16,115 nt of DNA from Balneolaceae bacterium SMO_bin1 (lineage in GTDB: Bacteria; Bacteroidota; Rhodothermia; Balneolales; Balneolaceae), in contig NNSL01000491.1 in NCBI GenBank assembly GCA_003123965.1, positions 1-16,115 of the forward strand, given 5' to 3'. Of the stretch, positions 7,595-15,179 are shown one piece after another (position 1 is the stretch's first letter; each line of letters begins with the position of its first letter). The notes below the pieces were generated by a model. The model was not told the DNA's origin. It saw only the letters and a program-made list of their open reading frames with translations, and did no database searches. The position numbers and the translations under genes were made by a program.

Positions 7595-8346
7595 ATGTTC
7601 GAAAAATTAACGGGATTTCTTAAAACGTCAGCCCGAAGTTGGTCCCGAACATTCTGATCGCATAAAAAAATTAGAAATGGATTATTGGTACTCAAATCAA
7701 TAATCCTTTTTTATTTATACGTGCATTACGCCATCGATCAACCATGGGTGACGGTCATCATCAGACCCAAGGTTCTTACGAGCGCCTCGAGTTTCTGGGT
7801 GATGCCGTATTAGATCTTATCGTTTCAGAAATAATTTTCGATCGCTTCCCCTCAAAAAATGAAGGATTTCTTACTAAGCTTCGTGCACAGCTGGTAAAAG
7901 GAGACGCCCTTGCTGATTTTTCACAAAAGCTTGGTTTGTCAGAGCTTATCCTTATAGGTGAACGCGCACAAGGGCAAGGCATTGAATTCTCAAAAAGTGC
8001 TTTGTCTGATGTATTTGAATCGCTGATTGGAGCTATTTATATCGACAAAAGTTACATTGATGCACGAAACTTTGTAGCCGAAGTTATAGAGCGATTTGTT
8101 GAGTTTGAGCAGATTATCAATTCTCTTGATAACTACAAGAGTATGCTTCTTGAGTATGCTCAATCTGAAAAAATGGCAATTCCCCACTATGAGGTTATCG
8201 CTGAAACCGGCCCTGATCACAATAAAACGTTCGAAGTTCGAGCTATAGTAGACAATAAAGAATTTGGGCAGGGACAGGGAAAAAGTAAAAAAGAAGCCGA
8301 ACAGAATGCGGCTCGGGCTTCCTTAGAAAAGCTTGGAGCGTTGTAA
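7595..8346 (+). CDS. rnc: Ribonuclease III, with two apparent +1 frameshifts near the 5' end
   Basis: Cuts double-stranded RNA, including rRNA precursors. The open frame from ATG 7744 (200 aa) is not the true start. Conserved N-terminal sequence lies upstream in three frames: MFEKLTGFLK from 7595, RQPEVGPEHSDRIKKLEM from 7626, and IIGTQINNPFLFIRALRHRS from 7681 onward. Dropping one A in 7622-7625 and one G in 7679-7680 joins them into a normal 249-residue enzyme. Catalytic residues are Glu62, Glu65 and Asp69 in ERLEFLGDA, and Asp138 and Glu141 in SDVFESLIGA. A double-stranded RNA-binding domain fills about residues 178-249. As written, translation from 7595 would end after 20 codons. The 7744 frame keeps all catalytic residues but loses helix 1. 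The stop is one base from the convergent dnaB stop. Confidence 0.9.
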
Positions 8347-8347
8347 C

Positions 8348-9874
8348 CTAAAACGGTGCCTCATCATCACCGCCGGGGCTGTATGTTGGCGGCGCCGAAG
8401 GACCTTCTCCATCATCTGATTCTGAAGAATCGTCCATGTCCGGTGAGTTTTCCTGATCAAATGGACCAGAGGCTTGCGTAAGGTTTTCGAAGCGTGCATA
8501 GTCTTTAACAAAGTACAATTCTTGCGAACCTACGGGACCATTACGCTGCTTTCCGATAATAAATTCTGCCAATCCTGTTGTTGATCGCCCCTCGGGTGTA
8601 GTTGTAATCTGATAGTATTCAGGACGATATAGAAAACCAACAAGGTCAGCATCCTGTTCAATAGACCCTGATTCACGCAAGTCACTAAGCTGCGGGCGTT
8701 TATCACCACCACGATTTTCAACTGCACGGCTGAGCTGGGAAAGAGCAATAACCGGTACATCGAGATCTTTGGCCAGTGCTTTAAGGCCGCGAGAAATCGA
8801 GGCAATTTCCTGCTCACGATTGCCATGGTCGTTGCCTCCTCCGGTCATTAGCTGCAAATAATCCACGATAACCAATCCAATATCGTGCTCACTTTTCAAC
8901 CGTCGTGATTTTGTTCGGAGCTCTAGAATACTGAGACCCGGCGTGTCATCAATAAAAATGTTTGCCGTAAAAAGGCGACCTGCAGCATCAATCAGGCGTT
9001 TAAACTCTTCGTCATCCAGTCGTCCAGTACGTGCAGTTTGTGCGTTTATTCGGCCTTCCATAGTCAATAGACGCTGCACAAGCGATTGGGCTGACATCTC
9101 CAAACTAAAAAATGCTACTTTTGTTCTCTTTTCCGGATCTTGATGCAAAGCGGCATTGCGGGCGGCTGTAAGTACTAGCGCTGTTTTACCCATCGAAGGT
9201 CTGGCTGCAATAATAATCATGTCGCCATCTTGCCAGCCGGCGGTATGTTTATCTATATCTAATCCCGACGGTACACCCGTAATTCCGGATGATTTACCGC
9301 GAATATCTTCGAGATAGGAGAGGGTATCTTTTAGTACATCACCAATAGGCTTTGCCTGTGCACGATGTTTAGAGTTTGCAAGATCAAAAATGCGCTGCTC
9401 GGCTTCATCCAGCAGGTCATAGGTATCGGAGGTGCTATCGTAAGCGTCTTTGATGATTTCCGTGCAGTTCATGATGAGATTGCGCTTGGTGGCTTTCTCA
9501 GCAATAATTTGTGCATGGTAATCAACATTCGCTGCCGAACTAACGGATCGAGTCAGTTCTGAGAGATAGCCAGCACCGCCGCAACTGTCCAGGAGTTCGC
9601 GATCACGGAGCTCATTTTCAACTGTAAGTAAGTCAAGCGGGTTATCTCGTTCATAAAGATCGTGAAGTGCTTCGTAAATATGGCGGTGAGCCGGTTTGTA
9701 AAAATCAGCCGGTTTGAGCATCTGTAGCGCAATAGTAGCAGCTTCATGCTCAATCAACATAGAGCCAAGTACTGATTTTTCTACATCAACAGCCTGGGGT
9801 GGTACCCGGCCTTCTTCACCGGTCATTCTATCATTAGAAGTACGATTATAGTTTGATCCGTTACCTGAAGCCAT
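8348..9874 (-). CDS. dnaB: Replicative DNA helicase DnaB
   Basis: Hexameric helicase that unwinds DNA at the replication fork. It is 508 residues. The N-terminal primase-interaction domain is at about 25-130 (EKSVLGSMLIEHEA). A linker leads to a RecA-like ATPase with Walker A ARPSMGKT (224-231), SLEMS (258-261) and Walker B LVIVD (334-338). The DnaB signature LRESGSIEQDAD is at about 399-410. No intein is present. After about residue 470 the protein has an acidic, disordered tail ending DDEAPF, which resembles the tip of single-stranded DNA-binding protein. The start MASGNGSNYN is the first ATG in the frame; the first 20 residues are polar and variable. The gene is convergent with rnc, and the 142-base gap upstream separates it from the uracil-DNA glycosylase. 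Confidence 0.97.
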   Translation of the reverse strand: MASGNGSNYNRTSNDRMTGEEGRVPPQAVDVEKSVLGSMLIEHEAATIALQMLKPADFYKPAHRHIYEALHDLYERDNPLDLLTVENELRDRELLDSCGGAGYLSELTRSVSSAANVDYHAQIIAEKATKRNLIMNCTEIIKDAYDSTSDTYDLLDEAEQRIFDLANSKHRAQAKPIGDVLKDTLSYLEDIRGKSSGITGVPSGLDIDKHTAGWQDGDMIIIAARPSMGKTALVLTAARNAALHQDPEKRTKVAFFSLEMSAQSLVQRLLTMEGRINAQTARTGRLDDEEFKRLIDAAGRLFTANIFIDDTPGLSILELRTKSRRLKSEHDIGLVIVDYLQLMTGGGNDHGNREQEIASISRGLKALAKDLDVPVIALSQLSRAVENRGGDKRPQLSDLRESGSIEQDADLVGFLYRPEYYQITTTPEGRSTTGLAEFIIGKQRNGPVGSQELYFVKDYARFENLTQASGPFDQENSPDMDDSSESDDGEGPSAPPTYSPGGDDEAPF

Positions 9875-9932
9875 TGAATTTGTTGAAACACTTAAGAGTT
9901 GACTAGACTGTGAAAAGAGGAGCTAGATATCA

Positions 9933-9944
9933 ACGGTATACCGT
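9933..9944. promoter_or_regulatory. 12-base perfect palindrome upstream of dnaB
   Basis: ACGGTATACCGT reads the same on both strands, about 60 bases upstream of the dnaB start. It lies in the 142-base gap (9875-10016) that otherwise holds only A/T-rich sequence with no clear promoter consensus on the - strand. It could be an operator for a dimeric regulator; function is not shown. Confidence 0.25.
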
Positions 9945-10016
9945 GAAGCACTGCTGATTTTTTGCCTACACAAGTATAAGAAAAGACTGCGATTTTTTGT
10001 AATAAAAAAGTAGTGA

Positions 10017-10862
10017 TTAGGGGTTGCAGTCCAGCTCATCATATCGTTTTCTGAGAAGTTGGACATCTTCCCACGTAGGCCGTTTCCATTTAGCATGGCG
10101 CAGCAGCGCGGCGGGGTGATAGGTGGCCATAAGTTCGTATTTGCCGCGAAATGTGTGGAATTTACCACGCATGCTGCTGAGCGTGCTGTCGTTGTCCAAT
10201 AATGTTTGAGCAGATATTTTACCTAGACACAGAATTAATTTTGGTTCTATGAGATCAATTTGGCGCAGCAGAAAAGGCAAGCTGCGCTCGCGCTCTTCAG
10301 GTTTTGGATTCCTGTTATTTGGAGGTCGATGCTTAAGGATATTTGCTATGTAAACATCATCACGACTAAAGTTTATGGCTGTCAGGATATCATTCAGTAG
10401 TTGTCCGGCACGGCCCACAAAAGGTTCACCTTGTTTATCTTCTTCCGCACCGGGTGCTTCTCCAATGAGCATCAAGTCGGCATTAGGGTTACCTACTCCA
10501 AACACTAAATTGGTATTTTCCAGATCTGTGCGCAAAACGTCCGCTTGTTTGCATAATGCACGGAGCTCTTCAAGCGATTCGCAGTCTTCAATTTTATAGA
10601 ACGCTTCGTCCTTTTCATTTTCTTCAAACAGATGTTCCTGTGATTTTGATTTTTTAGGGGGGCTTGAGGTAGAAGTGTAATTAGTAGAAGACTCAGAGGT
10701 AAAATTACCATTGGCGCCCTGAGACGATGCCGCATCATTTTCGGACGGCTCTCTCTTACTATCTTCCGAAGGTTTAATTGCAAAATCGCCGTAAAGCTCT
10801 CGTTCTTTTTTCAAGAATCGGATAATTTCATCGAGAAGTTGATCAGGTTTTTGTGATGGCAT
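10017..10862 (-). CDS. Uracil-DNA glycosylase, family-4-like, lacking most Fe-S cysteines
   Basis: Removes uracil from DNA in base excision repair (inferred from family). It is 281 residues. Residues 1-90 are an extra N-terminal region with a Ser/Thr/Asn-rich, probably disordered segment (about 35-75). The UDG domain covers about 95-280: motif [21 protein letters not shown] (134-153) and motif [10 protein letters not shown] (248-255) are intact. Classical family 4 enzymes bind a [4Fe-4S] cluster through four Cys. Here the first is Cys104, but the CxxC partner is Ala107, the usual KCRPP is KHRPP (His178), and the fourth site appears to be Ser194. The cluster is therefore probably absent or altered. 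The gene begins 6 bases after the mtaB stop, so it is likely in one operon with it. Confidence 0.88.
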   Translation of the reverse strand: MPSQKPDQLLDEIIRFLKKERELYGDFAIKPSEDSKREPSENDAASSQGANGNFTSESSTNYTSTSSPPKKSKSQEHLFEENEKDEAFYKIEDCESLEELRALCKQADVLRTDLENTNLVFGVGNPNADLMLIGEAPGAEEDKQGEPFVGRAGQLLNDILTAINFSRDDVYIANILKHRPPNNRNPKPEERERSLPFLLRQIDLIEPKLILCLGKISAQTLLDNDSTLSSMRGKFHTFRGKYELMATYHPAALLRHAKWKRPTWEDVQLLRKRYDELDCNP

Positions 10863-10868
10863 AAAATA

Positions 10869-12200
10869 TTAACCCACAAGTTCTGCAATGACTTGTTCTT
10901 CTTTTTCAGCTTGCTTTGTAACGGTGCCAATGGTGTAATCCCGCTTCGTGCGTGCACCAAGCTCAACAGGCAGAATTTTATTTTCGTACTGCGGATTTGC
11001 AGGTATACCAACCCGCACATAATTATCTGTCCACCCATACATAATATCATCCTTCGGCTCTTCAAAAAGCACCGGGCGCTGCTGGTGTTGGAAAGAAGAG
11101 TCAAACTCAAAGCGTTTCTTATCAGACAGTCGCCGGAGCTTATGCGTTCGTTCCTTACGTACGCTGTCCTGTACCGAATGATCAATATTAAGTGCATGGG
11201 TATCAGGCCGTTCTGAGTATGTAAAAACATGCAGATAGGAAACCGGCAAACTTTCTATAAAGTCATAGGATTCTTGGAAAAGTTCGTCCGTTTCGCCGGG
11301 GTGCCCTGTAATAACATCAACGCCGATCGCGGCATCGGGCATTAATTCCTTGATTAATTCAACGCGCTGTCGGTATAAATCAGACTGGTAACGCCGACGC
11401 ATAAGACCTAGCATCTTATCGCTTCCGCTTTGAAGAGGCATGTGAAAGTGCGGCTGAATTTTGTCTGATTCGGCTGAGAAACGGATAATTTCTTCATGCA
11501 TCAGGTTCGGTTCAACCGAAGAAAAACGGATTCTTTCAAGCCCGGCTACTTTGTTAAGTTCCTGAATTAGCATATAAAAGTTTTCATCGGTACCGCGGCC
11601 AAAATCACCTGCATTAACTCCTGTGACCACAATTTCTTTAAATCCTTGCGCTACAAGCTGCTCGGCATTGTTGATAACAGAAGCGATTTTAGGACTGCGA
11701 CTTTTGCCCCGGGCCAGTGGAATGGTGCAAAAAGCACAGTTGTAACTGCAACCATCCTGCACTTTCAAGAAAGCACGTGTTCGGTCATCGGCAGAAAAAG
11801 CATTATGGAAATCAACTGCTTCGTTGGCGTCGGTATTTTTGATGATAGGTTCGGGCTGTTTCTCAAAATCATCGAAAAGCTCAAGAAGCTTAAACTTGTC
11901 CTTGGCACCCAGCACAACATCGACGCCGTCAATAGAGGCAATCTCTTTGGGTTTTAACTGGGCGTAACAGCCAACTACAGCTACAAAAGCCTCCGGATTT
12001 CTGCGCAAAGCCCGTCGCACTTTCGAGCGGCAGGTGCTATTTGCACTTTGCGTAACCGAGCAGGTATTAATTACATAAATATCAGCCTTGTCATCAAAGT
12101 CTGTAACTTCAAAACCTTCGTTCTCAAAATCCCGCTGAATGGTCAGCGTTTCGGAGTAATTTAATTTGCAACCAAGGGTTTCGAAGGCAACGCGTTTCAT
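10869..12200 (-). CDS. mtaB: tRNA (N6-threonylcarbamoyladenosine(37)-C2)-methylthiotransferase MtaB
   Basis: Radical SAM enzyme that adds a methylthio group to t6A at tRNA position 37, next to the anticodon, converting it to ms2t6A. It is 443 residues, typical for MtaB. The N-terminal UPF0004 domain has three cluster Cys: Cys11 (LGCKLNYSE), Cys47 (NTCSVT) and Cys78 (VGCYAQ). The radical SAM triad CSYNCAFC is Cys151, Cys155 and Cys158. A TRAM-like domain fills the C-terminal ~65 residues. The LGCKLNYSE opening and overall length favour MtaB over MiaB or RimO. The first ATG of the frame follows the terminator region of the nuo genes, so transcription probably starts afresh in 12201-12245; no strong promoter match is visible. 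Confidence 0.93.
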   Translation of the reverse strand: MKRVAFETLGCKLNYSETLTIQRDFENEGFEVTDFDDKADIYVINTCSVTQSANSTCRSKVRRALRRNPEAFVAVVGCYAQLKPKEIASIDGVDVVLGAKDKFKLLELFDDFEKQPEPIIKNTDANEAVDFHNAFSADDRTRAFLKVQDGCSYNCAFCTIPLARGKSRSPKIASVINNAEQLVAQGFKEIVVTGVNAGDFGRGTDENFYMLIQELNKVAGLERIRFSSVEPNLMHEEIIRFSAESDKIQPHFHMPLQSGSDKMLGLMRRRYQSDLYRQRVELIKELMPDAAIGVDVITGHPGETDELFQESYDFIESLPVSYLHVFTYSERPDTHALNIDHSVQDSVRKERTHKLRRLSDKKRFEFDSSFQHQQRPVLFEEPKDDIMYGWTDNYVRVGIPANPQYENKILPVELGARTKRDYTIGTVTKQAEKEEQVIAELVG

Positions 12201-12242
12201 GCGGAAAACAATTCAGACAGTTATTGATGTTCTAATCAACGC

Positions 12243-12279
12243 AAAAAATAAGAAAAAGAGGGCAGAAGTTAACAGCCCT
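12243..12279 (-). terminator. Hairpin and T-rich tract downstream of nuoH
   Basis: Read on the - strand, AGGGC (12279-12275) pairs with GCCCT (12263-12259) across an 11-base loop, and is followed by a T-rich tract (TTTTT, then TTTTTT) down to 12243. The stem is short, but the T-rich tail and the position after nuoH and before mtaB fit a Rho-independent terminator that ends the nuo transcript. Confidence 0.55.
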
Positions 12280-12284
12280 TGTAA

Positions 12285-12307
12285 AATGGGACAAAACTTG
12301 CCCCATT
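12285..12307 (-). terminator. Strong hairpin just after the nuoH stop
   Basis: On the - strand AATGGGGCAA (12307-12298) pairs with TTGTCCCATT (12294-12285) around a 3-base loop, a 10-bp stem that includes one G-U pair. It begins 11 bases after the nuoH stop codon and is followed by TTTAC and then the second hairpin. It probably forms part of the 3' end of the nuo mRNA, by termination or protection from 3' decay. The G-U pair means the stem is better on the - strand transcript than on the + strand. Confidence 0.5.
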
Positions 12308-12317
12308 GAAATACTAA

Positions 12318-13325
12318 TTACAGAAAGTTATAGTAAGCGTAAATCAACACAGCCAGCGCCATAAAATTGAAAATACTGATGGGCAGCATTCGTTTCCAGC
12401 CCAATTTCATAACTTGGTTATACTTGAAGCGTGGAATAGTCCAACGCACCCAGATGAATACAAAGGCAAAGAAAACTGATTTAACGGTGAATACGCCAAC
12501 ATCCAATACGGCTTTCCACATGGGGGCCATTTCGGGCAGCCAGTAACCGGCGAAGGGCAGGTGGTAGCTGCCGAAAAAGAAGGTGGTTATAAGCATGCTC
12601 CCAATAACTACGTGCATATATTCAGCGAGGAAAAACATACCAAACTTCATAGAACTGTATTCGGTGTGGAAGCCACCAACAAGTTCTTGTTCGGCTTCAA
12701 CCAAATCGAAGGGGGTACGATTGGCTTCGGCAAAGGTGGCTACAACAAAAATAACGGCTCCAATAGGATTACGTAGAATATTCCACCAGTATTCCTGAGA
12801 AGCTGCAACATCAACCACACTTAGCGATTGTGAAAACAAAATACACGAAGCAACGGCCATACCCAGCGGCAATTCGTAGCTGACCATCTGCGCCGCAGCT
12901 CGTAGCCCGCCAAGCAGCGAATACTTGCTATTTGAGGACCACCCAGCCAGTGTAACACCGTAAACACCCAGTGAAGTTATAGCGAGCAGATAAAGTACAC
13001 CGGAGTTAATGTCGGTTATGTATAATCCTTCACCAAAAGGTATAACAGCAACTGTCATAAGGGCCGTAAAAACGGGTATAACAGGAGCAATGGTATGAAT
13101 TACACGATAGCCTTGGGTGGGCGTTACATCTTCTTTGAGTAACAGTTTAACAACATCGGCTATAGGCTGGAATAGTCCCAGAGGGCCCACGCGATTTGGT
13201 CCCACACGATTTTGAATAAAGGCTGCAATGCGACGTTCAAAATACACAGCCAGCGCTGCCGAGTTTAATAGCATAAACAGGGCAACGCCCAACACGATGT
13301 ATGATGTAGATGTAACTGGCTCCAT
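12318..13325 (-). CDS. nuoH: NADH-quinone oxidoreductase subunit H
   Basis: Membrane subunit of respiratory complex I that forms much of the quinone channel and links the peripheral arm to the proton-pumping arm. It is 335 residues with about eight hydrophobic segments, the first at about residues 8-28. The family motifs YFERRIAAFIQNRVGPNRVGP (about 28-48) and AEANRTPFDLVEAEQELVGG are both present. The start MEPVTSTSY gives a short periplasmic-side leader before helix 1, as is usual. It follows nuoG by about 41 bases when the nuoG frame break is corrected. No nuoI follows; two hairpins and then mtaB come next, so complex I genes are split in this genome. Confidence 0.97.
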   Translation of the reverse strand: MEPVTSTSYIVLGVALFMLLNSAALAVYFERRIAAFIQNRVGPNRVGPLGLFQPIADVVKLLLKEDVTPTQGYRVIHTIAPVIPVFTALMTVAVIPFGEGLYITDINSGVLYLLAITSLGVYGVTLAGWSSNSKYSLLGGLRAAAQMVSYELPLGMAVASCILFSQSLSVVDVAASQEYWWNILRNPIGAVIFVVATFAEANRTPFDLVEAEQELVGGFHTEYSSMKFGMFFLAEYMHVVIGSMLITTFFFGSYHLPFAGYWLPEMAPMWKAVLDVGVFTVKSVFFAFVFIWVRWTIPRFKYNQVMKLGWKRMLPISIFNFMALAVLIYAYYNFL

Positions 13326-13366
13326 TTATATGATATTGTTGTCTAAATCGTCGAAAATTAAACTGA

Positions 13367-15101
13367 TTATTTGGCTACTTTTTTGTCGTCTAACGGTAGC
13401 TGCACGCCCTTATTTCGATCCATCACTTCGTAGCTGATATTTTCAAACGTGGAATGGGTATCCCGAAATATCGGCCATGATTTCTCTGGAATGATCATAG
13501 CTAAAGTCAAGCCCCAGACGATCTCCGAGCTTGTTTAAAAATTCCCAAATTGGGAGACAATCCACTTTATTTTCCTCAGTTACCCAATTATCAAAGTTGG
13601 TTCCATAGCGGTCGAGACGGCCTTCAGACATTTCCAGGTTCAAGCGCCGGTTGGTATACTTTGTTTCCATTGCCGGGAATGACCGTTGGATGCGGCCGTC
13701 TATATTAACATAACTGGCTGCATGTTCGGCAATGCAGGTAATTGGGATTACCAAGTCGGCTGTTTTTGCAGTTGCCGTCATATTAGTTGCAAAATGGATG
13801 AAGTATGCATTTGCGAATGCTGTTTCCCCAATTGCTTCACGTCCGACTAAATCGTCATTCAAGGAAATAACTACTGTTGCATTTTCAATTGCTGATGACA
13901 ATTGTTCAGGATCATTTTCGTCAAGGTTAAGCAGTCGGCAACCATTGGTATTAGGGGCCTGATCGTCCGTGATTAAAAAGTCGTCACCGTATCCTTCAAT
14001 AATATGCGGAACAAAGCGAGCGTTTTTAGATCCCAGCAGATTGAAGAATTTGTTAAATGTGTAGTTTTCTTCAACAGAAGCATGCGGGCTCCCAATGATT
14101 AAGATATCATCACCGGAATGAGCTTCTACCTTCTCAGCAAATGTTTCAATAGCATTATTCCAAGAAGTATTCGAATGATTATTACCATCAAGCTTTATAG
14201 ATGGTCGTGATGCTCTATTCTCATTAAATTTCTCGTACGCATATCGGCTTTCGTCGGGCATCCAATAATCATTCACATGCTCGTTTTGCCGTGGAGTAAT
14301 GCGCAGTACTTTGTTATCGCGGGTCCAAAGGTCAACATTACAACCTTTCCCATTTGAAATATCAATACTGGGAGTTTGGTTCATTTCCCATACACGTGCC
14401 TTAAAGCGGAAATCGGTTGAAGTGAGCGCACCCACGGGACAAATATCAATAGTATTCATTGAGTAAGGGTCATCAAACTCTTGCCCCGGTGCGGTAATAG
14501 GATAATTTTTATCACCGCGAGAGGCAATTGTAAGCTGTTGACTTCCGCTTATTTCATCAGCAAATCGAACACAGCGCGTACAGTTGATACAGCGTTCTGC
14601 ATCGAGCGTAACGCGTGGCCCTAATTCTACTCGTTTGGGTTTGTGCACCTTTTTAACCTCAAAACGGCTGCCTTCTGGTCCGTATTTATAGGTCTGAATT
14701 TGTAGCGGGCACTCACCGGCTTGGTCGCAAATGGGGCAGTCGAGCGGATGATTAATTAAAATAAATTCGAGCGTATCTTTCTGTGCGCGCTCGGCTTCTT
14801 CTGAGGTCTCCTGGGTTTGAATAACCATGCCGTCCTGCAATTTTAGTGAGCAGGAGGTTTGGAGCTTTGGGAACCACCGTATTTTTCTGTCCCCGTTTTC
14901 ATCCAGTTGATATTCTCCGGTTTCATCGTCTTTCATATACTGTCCGGCTTTTACCATGCACTGCCGACAGTTGGCTGGAATAGACATTTCCGGATGATAA
15001 CAGAAAAAAGGCACTTCCATGCCATGGTCCAGAATAAACTGGAGTGCCATGTGGTCGCCTTCAAATTCGTATCGCTCGTTATCTATAAATACTTCAGGCA
15101 T
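13367..15101 (-). CDS. nuoG: NADH-quinone oxidoreductase subunit G, with an apparent +1 frameshift near the 3' end
   Basis: Peripheral arm subunit of complex I carrying iron-sulfur clusters. The uninterrupted frame gives 552 residues and ends at 13443. A further 32 codons are open in the next frame (RDTHSTFENISYEVMDRN, ending VAK at 13370), resembling the usual NuoG C-terminus. Dropping one T in 13466-13468 joins them into a 577-residue protein. The [2Fe-2S] ligands are Cys34, 45, 48 and 84. A His/Cys cluster has His117, Cys122, 125 and 131, and a [4Fe-4S] site has Cys171, 174, 177 and 221. The extra N7 cluster of E. coli NuoG is missing: only one Cys (254) lies in that region. The C-terminal molybdopterin-like domain is short, as in many non-enterobacterial NuoG. 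The start MPEVFIDNERYEF fits the ferredoxin-like domain. Confidence 0.92.
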
Positions 15102-15125
15102 TGTGTAATAAATTTCAATTCACAA

Positions 15126-15153
15126 ATATCACTTTGATTATTTTGTGTGATAT
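15126..15153. promoter_or_regulatory. Inverted repeat in the nuoF-nuoG gap
   Basis: ATATCAC (15126-15132) and GTGATAT (15147-15153) are perfect 7-base inverted repeats 14 bases apart, in an A/T-rich 78-base gap between nuoF and nuoG. As RNA this would be a weak hairpin with a large loop; as DNA it could be an operator. Such a long gap inside a nuo cluster is a little unusual. No promoter consensus is seen on the - strand here. Confidence 0.25.
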
Positions 15154-15179
15154 CTGCCATTTGCAATTTGGAGTTTCAA

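Noticed and set aside
7744..8346. Stand-alone 200-residue RNase III starting at 7744
   Set aside because: The upstream 150 bases encode the normal RNase III N-terminus in shifted frames, so 7744 is an internal Met (residue 50 of the joined protein).
8370..8392. CCGCC/GGCGG inverted repeat just after rnc as an rnc terminator
   Set aside because: It is inside the dnaB coding region, has a 13-base loop and no T-tract, and arises from Gly/Pro codons of the DnaB tail.
9945..10016. A/T hairpin (TTTTTT/AAAAAA) as terminator of the glycosylase gene
   Set aside because: The stem has only A-T pairs and no following T-tract on the - strand, so it would be too weak to call.
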